Source: Sphaeroforma sirkka (taxonomy: Eukaryota; Opisthokonta; Ichthyosporea; Ichthyophonida). From it: a DNA stretch of 24,251 nt. Under the pieces are notes generated by a model. It worked only from the letters and a program-made list of their open reading frames with translations, ran no database searches and had not been told where the DNA came from. Within the stretch, counting starts at the first letter, position 1; each line of letters opens with the position of its first letter. The translations under genes were made by a program, and so were the position numbers. The stretch covers positions 1-24,251 of the forward strand of contig LUCW03002116.1 of NCBI GenBank assembly GCA_001586965.3, given 5' to 3'. This document shows positions 1-9,725 of this stretch, piece after piece.

Positions 1-190
1 TGTATTTATGTATTCATGTATGTATGTATGTATGTATATGTATATATATATATATGTGTGTGTGTGTGTCTGTCTGTGTTTGTGTTTGTGTGTATGTGTG
101 TATGTGTGTATGTATATATATTTGTATATATATGTTTGTATGTGTGTGTCTATGTGTCTTTGTATGGGTCTGGGTCTGTCCCTTTGCATA
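1..190. repeat. TATG/TG/TA microsatellite
   Basis: Mixed (TATG)n, (TA)n and (TG)n tracts. The apparent reading frames across them are Tyr/Cys/Val or Thr/His strings produced by the dinucleotide pattern, not genes. The tract lies just upstream of the first exon I can place for the hexokinase-like gene. Confidence 0.9.
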
Positions 191-342
191 TGTATTGTTC
201 TGTATGTGAATTTTAATGGGATATTTATTAGTGATTCCCAAGTCGTACCTTGCTCCTTCATTTTTTTGTACTGATCGTCATGTCCCGATATTTACGCTTT
301 TGTACCGTTATGCCAGTTCTCACTCATTGAAATGGGATTGAT

Positions 343-3300
343 ATGCTTGTCCGTTGGTATTCTCATAAGTCATTTCATACCTACACAGGTGTGGCTGCTG
401 GCGCGCTGGGCTTCAAGATAGTGCAATTCGTGATCACCGAGTTCGTCTTCCCGACCATAGTGTAAGTTGTTGTGTTTGTCAATTTGATAAAGGGGTAAAT
501 AGTTCTCTATCGTTGCAGGGGCTATATGGGTACTTCAAAGTGGTTCGCTATTTTGATTTTGAGGATAGTACATCTGTTTCTGATAAGACTCGGACGTGCT
601 TGTCGCGTAAATGTGGTCTATGCATTCTCTTTGCAGCCAATCCTAAACTTAACAACCAATCCCAAACAACCAATCCTAAACTTAACAACCAATCCCTCCC
701 AAACAACCAGTCCTAAACTTAACCACTAATCTTTAGATTAACAACTAATCCTAAACCTAACAATCGATCCTAAACTTAACAACCAGTCCTAAACTTAACA
801 AAGAATCCTAAACTCAACAGCTATTCCTAATCGTAACAACCATTCCTAATCGTAACAACCATTCCTAAACTTATCAACCAGTACTAAAAGTCACTGTTCT
901 CGTTGAGGCCCATTAATTGCTTTGCATGGTTTGATATGACCCATTGAGTGTCTGCTCACAGGACGTGCACGCAGTGGAGGCGTCGTTTCATGTTGGCAAA
1001 CACGTGTCGTTGTCTGTACGACACTCAAATGACATGGTTGTGACACTTGCCGAGTGGGTGTATCACCTGGTAGAGAGGTAGTATGTGTCTACAACTAGCT
1101 CATTAATCCGCACTTGTAAGTTTACAATTAGCCAGTGAATCCACTCCTATGTGTTCATACCTTGCTAGTATATACACTCTTGTGTCCACAACTTGCTAGT
1201 ATATACTCTCTTCGTGTTTATAACTTGCTAGTATATACACTCTTGTGTTCATACATTGCTAGTATATACACTCTTGTGTTCATAACTTGCTAGTATATAC
1301 ACTCTTGTGTGCAAACACATTCCTACGTGTCTCTGTACGGCTAATCAATCCACACCCACCCATTCCCACCCACAGAGCCCCCATTGACACGACCTTCTGG
1401 GGACAGATATGGGGCACGCAACACGATGTACGCAGTTCCAAGTACAAGCTTAGCAAGGCTATGAAACGCTTTGTGCGACAGTTTGTGCTAACGCGCGAAC
1501 AGCTGGTGACGGTGACCAACGCTATTGTGGCGGAGTTAGGAGCAGCACCAGGAGAGTCTAGTCTGGCCATGTTGCCCACGTTTGTGGATAGTAACTTCAA
1601 ATATGCACACGAAGGTATGATGCAAACAAGGAAAGGATGCGAAGCATCCGCCAGCGATGACTACCAAATGTACTGTATTGCACCTATACACAATATGGCC
1701 CGTTCTATTTGTATCACAAGATAATCCTTTCTATCTGTATCAGAATATAATCCATTCTATCTATATCACAATACAATATATTCTATCAATATCTCAATAC
1801 AATATATTCTATCTATATCACAAAATAATACACTCTATCTATATTACAAAAACAATACACTATCTATATCACAATACAATATATTATATCTATATTACAA
1901 TATAATACACTCTATCTGTACCACAATACAATATATTCTATTTATATTACAATAACAATATATTCTATCTATATTACAATATAGTTCACTCTAACTGCAT
2001 TACAAGATAATCCATTCTATCTAAATTACATTAAAATACACCTCGATCTATATCACAATATACTCTCCATTGGCTGTGCACCATTCCATTTTGTACTGCC
2101 TGTCTGTATCTGCAATTTCATCGTCCTAGTCAACCCCTAGCCCTTGGTGATACATATAATTGACTTTCTCTATCTCGCGTTACCAACGGTAACCAACACC
2201 CCCGCCTTTCATCACTTACGATAGGCAATAGTCTGGGTGTGTCTCTGAAGGCTGATATGGTGCAGGTGGCCATCATGAGCTTCCACGGCGAGCAGAAAGG
2301 CACCGGCCAGAAGCACGCACACACCCTCACCAGCACACGCACACACGAGGCTACCACCAGCAAGGTCTACACATACCCCATGGTAGAAACCGTGCGCAAC
2401 ACCATCACACTAGACGATGTCATGGCGTTTGTGGCCACGTGTGTGGAGAAGGCGACCCACGAGTTCGACTCGGCGCAGTCGGCTGTGGACAGCAAGAGCA
2501 AGGGCATGAGTCCCCAGAAGCCGTCCAGCTCGAATCTCACACCCCGGTCATTCGCTTCGCGGTCACCGCCGTCGTCGCCCAAGATGCGCGCGAGTGTCAG
2601 TGGATCGAATATCGTACCACGCCATGAAAAGTATGCGACTGCCGTGTGGGGGTTATCTGTTGTGTGTTTGGGATTGCCCGGTGTGTACCTGTGCCTCTAC
2701 TCAAAACCCGGAAACCGTAAATCCTGAAACCCTGAAACCTTTACAGTAGCTTTGTTGCGTGCGTTTCGCCAGATAGTGTGAAATAGTGGACGAGATTTGT
2801 GGTTCTATCACCCATATTATAAGTCAGCACTATCGGGTCGGAAGTATATGGACAGGCGCAACACTTATAGTAAGCTATCACATATATCAGGGAAGCGTGT
2901 GACAGACTCAGTAAGCCACCATACTCCGCCATACTGGCTCACATTCTGCTATCCCTATCATTCCAATTACAGTTTGTAACAGCCATGGACCACTCACGGC
3001 TTTGACTTGAAAATAGGACTATATCTATACATCGATATATATATATATATTATATTTAATTATATATATACATATATATATATATAAGTGCGCTCGTATA
3101 ACTCACATGCTGTTTCTCCTGTGCATTCCCAGGGCATCCTCACCCGCCAGTCCCCCAGGCGCGTGTCCGCCCAGTCCATTGCGACAGTTCTCGTACGAGA
3201 ACTCTCTCAGCAAAACCACCTCTGACACCCACGTGACACCTGACACCCACGTGTCTCCGTCCCCGCTGTCGGGGCCTACAAATGGGTCTAGTTATGCGAG

Positions 3301-4115
3301 TGTGGCGGCTACAACGCCGACGGGACGGGATCCGCACAAAGCCTTGGCTGTTGGGCTGTGTGTGGCGCTGCCTATTACACAGGTGGATGTGAGTCATGGA
3401 GAGCTTCTGCGCAACACAAAGAACTACTTTAGCATCGCTAAGTTTGAGAATAGGAATTTGGCTGAGGTCTTACTGAAGCATCTCAAGGAAAAGGGTATGT
3501 ATGTCCGGATGCAGGTGGGTCTTACTGAAGCATATGTTGGAAAGGTATCGATTCAGTGCCACGACGGATACCAATACAGAGGTATACCACAGGGAGGCTG
3601 TACACAAATGTATGAACCCGAACCCCAGGCTAAAGCTACAGCAGGTCACAAATAAAAAAGTACTTCTCATAACCCTAAACACAATCCGCACAAGTCCCAA
3701 TACGTTTAGAACAGTCCGTTAACGTTCCCGTTCCCACATACATCCCCCCTTACAGGACTTAACACCCAAGTAGTGGCCGTGTTGAACGATGTCACAGCCA
3801 AGTTAGTTGCTTCGCACGTGATAGATGAGCGTATCACCGCGTGTCTGTATGTAGGTAAGGGCGTCAACTTTGTCTACAAACAGCACAGCGACGACTACGT
3901 CAACACAGAGCTCGGTGGGTTCCATCTGCCAGCCAACGTAAGTGACCACGTCCGTAGGATAGCGTGTGGAGATGGGTGTCAATGGAGATACAGACATGTG
4001 TGTGTGTGGTGATAGGTTTATTATGCACATTTATGTATATATACGGGTGTGGATGTAAGTGTGAATGTGTATTCTGTTCTGTGTGAGTGTATGGTATGTC
4101 TGTCCTGGCTATATT

Positions 4116-4148
<33 letters not shown>

Positions 4149-4151
4149 ATG

Positions 4152-4190
<39 letters not shown>

Positions 4191-5604
4191 ATGTATGTAT
4201 ATATGTATGTATTTATATATACATATATATATATATATACAACCCTAACCTCAGTCAGCCATGACTGTACTGTATGCCGTATCCATATCCGTTCAGCAAA
4301 CCCTATTGCAAATACAAGTGTTACCTTCTCCACTACAGCTATCCCATTCACCAACTGTACCGTGCCACGTACCTTATTTCTACACACATGTCGCAAATTC
4401 CGTCGTAAACTCGCCTATCACTCTCCATATCACAGCTTCACCTGACTGAGTTTGATGAGCGTGTCGACAAAAGCTCGCGTTTCCCAGGCGAGCAGTTGTA
4501 TGAGAAGACCATCTCGTCCATCTACCAGGCTGAAGTGCTGCGCATTATATTCATCCATCTGTCGCAAACTACCGACAACATCGCACCCATCCTCTTCAGT
4601 GAAGGTGGCACCCCTTCTGCACTCTTCAGGTGCGTGTTTTGTGTATTGCGGCATGTGCTTCGTCCCCTATAGTCTCATGCGTGTGTGCGGTTTCAGCATG
4701 TATGTGTATTTATGTGTGTGTGTGGTTTCGACATGTATGTGTATTTTGGTGTGTGTGTGTGACTTCGACATGTATGTGTATGTATTTGTGTGTGTGTGGC
4801 TTCGACATGTATGTTTATGTATGTGTGTGTGTGTGGGATTTATACCGTTAACAAATTCTGTAGGTATTTCTTGGGGAGATGAATGAGTGTACGGCGTGTG
4901 CTTGTGGCTCGTAGTTCTATATCGATCACACTCTTGTCGCATCCACTGTGTGTGTGCGCGTGTGATAGTTCAGATGAATGTAAGTATGGCATGTACGTGC
5001 GTGCTGTCTGGTGGTACAGCGTTGTTTATACGCACACAACGTCCGTTGGATCTAGTGCACACATACAGTGACGATGTGTAGTTAAACCCACCTGTAATCG
5101 ACATGTTCTTAAGTTTGCATTAGTCAGAACCCCCCTCGCTTCAAAGTACAGGTATCCTTCTGCCTCTACAACTGTGCTAATACTCGGGCTCACGATAAAG
5201 TTTCGTAACCATGGCAACCCCTCTTATCTCGTGCATTCCATTCGGCCCTACCTACTACCTACCTGCCTACCTACCACTAGAGAGAACGGCTTGAAGTACG
5301 AGGACGTCACTGAGATCATGAGTGACTGCAGCGGCAACTACGCGCACACCAAACACGTCCTGACCAATCTGGGAGCCACCAACCCCACCCTACGGTACGT
5401 AAGTGGTGTAGCAATGCGTGACTTTCACAAGAGCATATGTACATGTATGCATACGCAGGTGGCGTGTCTGTGTCTGTGTGTGGGTGTGTGTGCTTTTATT
5501 TTGCGCAGCAATTACGTAGCCGTGCTGTGCTTGCTCCACCTTCTGGTGACTCCTGTACCGTACCACCCAGCCGTACATCTATCGGTGTGTGCGTATACCG
5601 ACTG

Positions 5605-5694
<90 letters not shown>

Positions 5695-5704
5695 TATGTA
5701 TATG

Positions 5705-5777
<73 letters not shown>

Positions 5778-8700
5778 ATGTGCCAATGTGCATGTATATA
5801 TATATATATATATGTATATATATACGTATGTATGTGATGTGTGATGTGTGTATATATATGTGTGTGTGTGTGTATGTGTGTGTGTGTGTGTATGTATATA
5901 TGCATATATATAATGTACATGCAACAATATACGCGATTTGTGCATCTGGTTGCTCAGTGCTGACGCACTCATCATAGGCCATGCCCATAGCGATTGTATT
6001 ATTGTCAAGCACCTGCGTTACTTCATCTTACCCTTCATACACATGGCTCATGTGTGGATCCTTGTTATGTGTACCTACGGCGATTGCATCATCAAGTACA
6101 TGTGATAGACACACGTGCACACTACCATTATTACTACTCCCGTGGCTCATGTGAGGGTCCTTGTTGTGTACACGTGCAGCGACTGCATCATCGTCAAGTA
6201 CATGTGTGAGACGGTGTCGCTGCGTGCTGCTAATCTGGCAGCGTGTTCGTTGGCGGCGGTCTTTGAGCACTTGGAGCTGGAGAGGTGTGTGTTCTTCTGA
6301 GCTGAGTCTCTAGAATGCAAATGAATGCTAATTGATATGTGGGTAAGTATGTGACCGGCGTTTTACTGCTGAGCTGTATTGGATGGGGATGTTTAGGATT
6401 CAAGTAGCACCATCAGATACGTTCCCCGTGGCCCTGTGTATAAGTGTAAACCAGGTTTGTATGTGTGGAACGTGGTCATGTGCATAAGTGTAAGCCAGGT
6501 TCACATGTGTGGAACGTGGCCCTATGTATAAGGGTAAACCAGATTTACAAGTGATTTAAGTCCAGCTGAGCGGCGGGTCTTATGCCAACCCCCTCGACAG
6601 TCACTCTCCCTGTGTGTTCAGCTACACATACCCTGTACCCGTAGTATTGCATCCTCTGTGATCAGCTGCTCATACCCTGTATACGTAGTATTGCATCTTC
6701 TATGATCAGTTACCATACCCTGTACCTGTAGTATTGAATCTTCTGTGATCAGTTGCACATAGCCTGTGCCCGTAGTATTGCCTCTTCCGTGATCAGCTAC
6801 ACATACCCTGCACCCGTAGTATTGCCTCTTCCGCTGCCCATACAATGCACCACACGGTGCGCCATCGCACACATGGCACTGAGCTCCACTGTGTATGGCC
6901 CCATTGAGCGAGTCATTCGCAGTGCCCAGTGGCTTCTGCATGGCCACCCACGTGGCTTTCGCTTTAGTGTCCTCATGTTGACTGTGCAGCCCTACTACTG
7001 TTGAACCCGACTCTTCAGTGGCTTGGGTTTTAGGGTTCTAATACAACCCATACTACCAGTGTGACCTAAGCCAATCAAAGCATAGAGCGCTCAGTGCTAT
7101 GCTTGGTTTGTAGACAGAGCATTTCAGCCGCTCGAAGCACAAGCGCTGTCGCTACCACCGCCACCACTTGCCCCAAAATCTTAATTAATATTCCGGGTGC
7201 GCATGTGCAGGATGAATGTGGCCCTGGCCGGTGAGGTGCACACCCTTACCCCCGGATTCCGGTCGCATGTCATGGCGGGGTTGGACCGGTTAAACGGTTC
7301 GTATATGAACCAGATCAAACTCAAGCGTGACCGTCAAGCCAGAGAGCTCATAGGGGCTGGCAGTGGCGCGCTCAGTACATACCACCACTCGTTCGGTTCG
7401 GTACCTCAGCCGAAGGAGAAGACGGAGACGGAGACTGCGCAGGGGATGGAGACGACGACGACGCACCCGACAGCGAACACACGGGACAAGCGGCAGCAAC
7501 AACTCAAACAGCAGGAACTGGAGGACCACTACGAATCCAGTGGTGTGTTGAGTGTGGGCGTGCGTTGGGGTGTGTGTTGAATCTGCTGTGCACTGGGATG
7601 TCCGTCTATTCGAGGTGTGGGTAGGTGAAGTGGGTACGTGTGCGTGTGTGCGTGCGTGCTGTGTGTGTGTATGTGTGCATGGAGACACGAGGATGTGCTT
7701 TGGCGTAGCGACGAGTGCCTATGTTTGGAACGTGTATGATCTGCTGGATATGGTCTGTTGTACTATGTAGACTCGATCATGACCAATACATGATGTGATA
7801 TGAGACATGTGTTGTATATTATTACAACTGCATATTATAATATGAGACATGTGTTGTATTTTATTACAACTGCATGATATGATACAAGACATGTGTTGTA
7901 TATAATTACAACTACATGATATGATATGAGACGTGTGTTGTTTAGTATTACAACTGCATATTATGATATGTCCCTTGTATTTTATTTAATGGTACCGTAG
8001 TCTCACCATCTTGCTTAGTGCCGAGTAGATTGGATATCTGCAAGGCGTATACAGAATTGCTTCCCATTCTGGTTTATGTTCCTCCCATACCAAGTGGGAT
8101 CCACACCTGTTGCGGATGTGCACAACACTACGTTGTTAAACCACACACATGGCCTTTAGCTACGCAATCCATGCGGTCGAGTTTTATCTTTGCTGACCCG
8201 AGTATACATCATCCGTTTGGTTTGCTTTGCTCAACCCAAGTTTACATCATCCGTTTGAATTGCTTGTGCCCAACCCAAGTTTACATCATCCGCTTGGTTT
8301 GCTTTGCTCAACCCAAGTTTACATCATCCGTTTGGTTTGCTTCTGCTCAACCCAAGTTTACATCATCCGTTTGGTTTGCTTGCTCAACCCAAGTGTGCAT
8401 CATCCGTTTGGTTGCTTCGCTCAATAAAAACCTAGTACATAAATACCACTCGTGAGCTCAGCCCGAAGCTTGGTAGACCCCGCACACTCAATCACACCTT
8501 CTTTACATTCACTAACCAATACACGCAGACGATGAAGGGGACCACAACGTACCTGCACCCGGTCCTGCACCTGCCACATCAGGTGCAAAAGATAGTATAG
8601 CTGAGCTGACCTCACCAGCACGCCTCAACCCGGCCAAGAGTGCGCAGCCAGTTAGACCGTCGCCTGTGGTCAGGCGGTTGGACATTCTCAAGAAACGAGA

Positions 8701-9485
8701 GAGCTTCACCATGTTCCGTCGTGAGAGTTCTGATAGCAGGTACATGTGTATGCATGTTTCCGTATGTGTATGTGCCTTTGTGTGCATGTTTCCGTATGTA
8801 TATGTGCCTGTGTGTTCATGTTTCTGTATGTGCATGTCACTGTGTGCATGTTCATACTGTGTGTACGTCACTGGAGTCTTGTCGCCATTTGGACCCTTAT
8901 GCGTTCGCGAGACTACGCGTCTGTCCCACTCCCATGGCCATTGCCGCGCCCCCTTTACAATTGATCCTTTGCAACTGCCTGTTGTCCTTGTGCTGTGTGT
9001 GTCATCTGTACGTTCGTTCGGTGTGTGCGTTATCTGTACGTTCGTTCAGTGTGTGTGTTATCTGTACGTTCGTTCGGTGTGTGTGTTATCTGTACGTTCG
9101 TTCGGTGTGTGTGTCATCTGTACGTTCGTTCAGTGTCTGCGCTGTGATCTACTGATAGCAATTCGCGAGTCTCCGTGATCCTATGGTCCTACACAGCTCA
9201 ACTACATTTCCCCACATACCCATTCAAATCTATCTTTTAACCCCTAAAATCCTAGCCCCGATTCCTGAACCGCTTCAAACCCTAGCCCTAACATCTACCT
9301 CCGAAAATTTCTTTCCCCCGCCCCCCCCCCACCAATAAAAAAATAGGAATGCTTCGCTACTGAATGCTGAGGCGGTTGCGGCTGTTGGGTCTGGGCGCAT
9401 TCATCCCAACTCAGTGAAGGGCGAGAGTGCCAGTTTAGGAGCAGCGGTGGTGGCGGCTGAGATCATCACCAGGCAGAAGCAATGA
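343..9485 (+). CDS. hexokinase-family pseudoenzyme, 13 exons
   Basis: Exons: 343-461, 519-606, 962-1077, 1376-1614, 2225-2630, 3133-3494, 3756-3937, 4436-4629, 5281-5394, 6180-6284, 7211-7542, 8529-8739, 9347-9485. Every intron is GT-AG, phases match at all 12 joins, and the sum is 868 codons plus TGA. The hexokinase order is clear: a MLPTF motif (residues about 173-177), a phosphate-1 position (191-207), sugar loops (394-423 and 447-465), phosphate-2 (474-484), the ELGG and YEKTISSIY motifs (495, 526-534), and the C-terminal [14 protein letters not shown] and SASLGAA segments (645-658, 850-856). In human glucokinase numbering, T168, K169, N204, D205, N231, E256 and E290 have counterparts (T418, K419, N454, D455, N481, E495, E527). 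S151 is Ala401. The LDLGGTN loop reads VSLKADM, phosphate-2 GTG reads GKG, and the VGVDG Asp is Ala. I infer glucose binding without normal phosphorylation. Two hydrophobic stretches (about 17-43, 46-64) suggest a membrane anchor. Inserts at about 278-392 and 672-843 are low-complexity. The ATG at 343 is the first in frame after a stop at 328, but a good acceptor at 387-388 means exon 1 could begin at 389 with earlier exons outside the window. Exons 1-3 match no family I know and are the least certain part. Confidence 0.8.
637..890. repeat. about 20-bp minisatellite in intron 2
   Basis: Roughly a dozen degenerate units built on CCTAAACTTAACAACCAAT fill most of intron 2 between exons 2 and 3. 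Some units resemble CCCTAA-type sequence, but the period is about 20 bp, so this is not a telomeric array. Confidence 0.85.
1150..1315. repeat. 31-bp minisatellite in intron 3
   Basis: Five clear units sharing TTGCTAGTATATACACTCTT, with TTGCT at 1162, 1193, 1225, 1256 and 1287 (spacing 31-32 bp). A partial unit precedes them. The array ends about 60 bp before the exon 4 acceptor at 1374-1375. Confidence 0.9.
1727..2070. repeat. AT-rich degenerate tandem repeat in intron 4
   Basis: Repeated units of the type ATTCTATCTATATCACAATA, with spacing of about 24-30 bp, cover most of intron 4. Copies are degenerate and the unit length drifts. Confidence 0.8.
3031..3088. repeat. (TA)n microsatellite in intron 5
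   Basis: Interrupted (TA)n, about 55 bp, ending some 45 bp before the exon 6 acceptor at 3131-3132. Confidence 0.9.
4105..4242. repeat. TA/TG/TATG microsatellite in intron 7
   Basis: Successive (TA)n, (TG)n, (TATG)n and (TA)n blocks between exons 7 and 8. Confidence 0.9.
4690..4835. repeat. about 36-bp minisatellite in intron 8
   Basis: Four units, each beginning near a (A/G)CATGTATGT motif followed by a TG-rich run and ending in TTCGA. The unit is distinct from the arrays in neighbouring introns. Confidence 0.8.
5605..5915. repeat. long (TA)n with TG blocks in intron 9
   Basis: About 170 bp of almost pure (TA)n (5605-5775), followed by further (TA)n and (TG)n tracts to about 5915. Perfect (TA)n of this length is self-complementary and prone to slippage. 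It lies 70-270 bp upstream of the duplicated exon-10 start. Confidence 0.9.
5989..6210 (+). repeat. tandem copies of the exon 10 start
   Basis: Three related segments: AG followed by CGATTGTATTATTGTCAAG at 5989-6009, a second copy at 6079-6105 with a 3-bp deletion and CGG instead of the acceptor AG, and the copy used in the gene model at 6178 onward. Spacings are 90 and 99 bp. Flanks such as GGCTCATGTG (6045 and 6144) are also repeated. The first copy keeps an AG at 5989-5990 and encodes DCIIVK in the same phase as exon 10. Confidence 0.85.
6425..6550. repeat. 44-bp tandem repeat A in intron 10
   Basis: Three units sharing TATAAGTGTAAACCAGGTT with GTGTGGAACGTGG. The TAAG of each unit lies at about 6441, 6485 and 6529. 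Confidence 0.85.
6620..6834. repeat. 44-bp tandem repeat B in intron 10
   Basis: Five units containing CGTAGTATTGC and GTGATCAGCT. GTAGTATTG is at 6641, 6685, 6728, 6772 and 6816. The period matches the preceding array, but the sequence is different. Confidence 0.9.
7790..7975. repeat. 42-bp minisatellite in intron 11
   Basis: Four units built on GACATGTGTTGTATATTATT and ACAACTGCATATTATGATATGA. The GAC of each unit lies at 7804, 7846, 7888 and 7930, an exact 42-bp spacing. Confidence 0.9.
8195..8425. repeat. about 39-bp minisatellite in intron 11
   Basis: Six units sharing TTTACATCATCCGTTTGGTT followed by TGCTTTGCTCAACCCAAG, with small length differences. It ends about 100 bp before exon 12. 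Confidence 0.9.
8745..8870. repeat. about 32-bp tandem repeat in intron 12
   Basis: Three to four units of GCATGTTTCCGTATGTGTAT plus GTGCCTTTGTGT, starting just inside intron 12 after the donor at 8740. Confidence 0.75.
9003..9140. repeat. 28-bp minisatellite in intron 12
   Basis: Five units of CTGTACGTTCGTTCGGTGTG plus TGTGTTAT, with CTGTAC at 9006, 9034, 9062, 9090 and 9118. The spacing is 28 bp throughout. Confidence 0.95.
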
Positions 9486-9499
9486 GTCATCGACACATA

Positions 9500-9725
9500 A
9501 AGACATCTGCATCCACAGGACTTACACGCTTGTGAATGTAGTATGTGAGGGATTTAATAAAAGTACATCCTCTAGTCTACCACGGACGACCCTTCTCACA
9601 GCACCTGTCATCTACACACAATACATCTGTATCGACAGAACTTATAACTTGTGAATGTATCAAGCGAGGGATTTAATAAAGGTTCATACTCTAGTCTACC
9701 ATGGACGACCCTTTTCACCGCACCT
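9500..9725 (+). repeat. 119-bp direct duplication with poly(A) signals
   Basis: Two similar segments downstream of the hexokinase-like stop codon share ACTTGTGAATGTA, GAGGGATTTAATAAA and CTAGTCTACCATGGACGACC. Equivalent points are 119 bp apart (AATAAA at 9556 and at 9675). The likely 3' untranslated region has therefore been duplicated together with its polyadenylation signal. Confidence 0.85.
9556..9561 (+). terminator. probable poly(A) signal AATAAA, proximal
   Basis: A canonical AATAAA lies 71 bp after the TGA of the hexokinase-like gene. The duplicated copy at 9675-9680 could act as a distal signal. Confidence 0.5.

Noticed and set aside
2631..2727. Continuation of exon 5 past 2630
   Set aside because: A GTATGC donor at 2631 joins in phase to 3133, and the Ser/Pro-rich linker continues there, while the read-through has no similarity and ends soon.
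5437..6012. Long Tyr/Ile and Thr/His reading frames on both strands
   Set aside because: They are translations of (TA)n and (TG)n; the same happens at 1-274, 4049-4445 and 14529-16866.
6753..7004. Open frame considered as a hexokinase exon ([15 protein letters not shown])
   Set aside because: The frame begins in the 44-bp repeat. Exon 10 joins directly in phase to 7211, where the expected [14 protein letters not shown] motif follows.
8195..9140. Evenly spaced repeats that could recall a CRISPR array
   Set aside because: Units are contiguous without unique spacers and lie in introns of a eukaryotic gene.
9230..9300. Telomere-like CCCTAA/CCCTAGCC motifs in intron 12, and similar ones in intron 2
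   Set aside because: Only isolated degenerate hexamers occur, with no regular 6- or 7-bp tandem array, so not an interstitial telomere.
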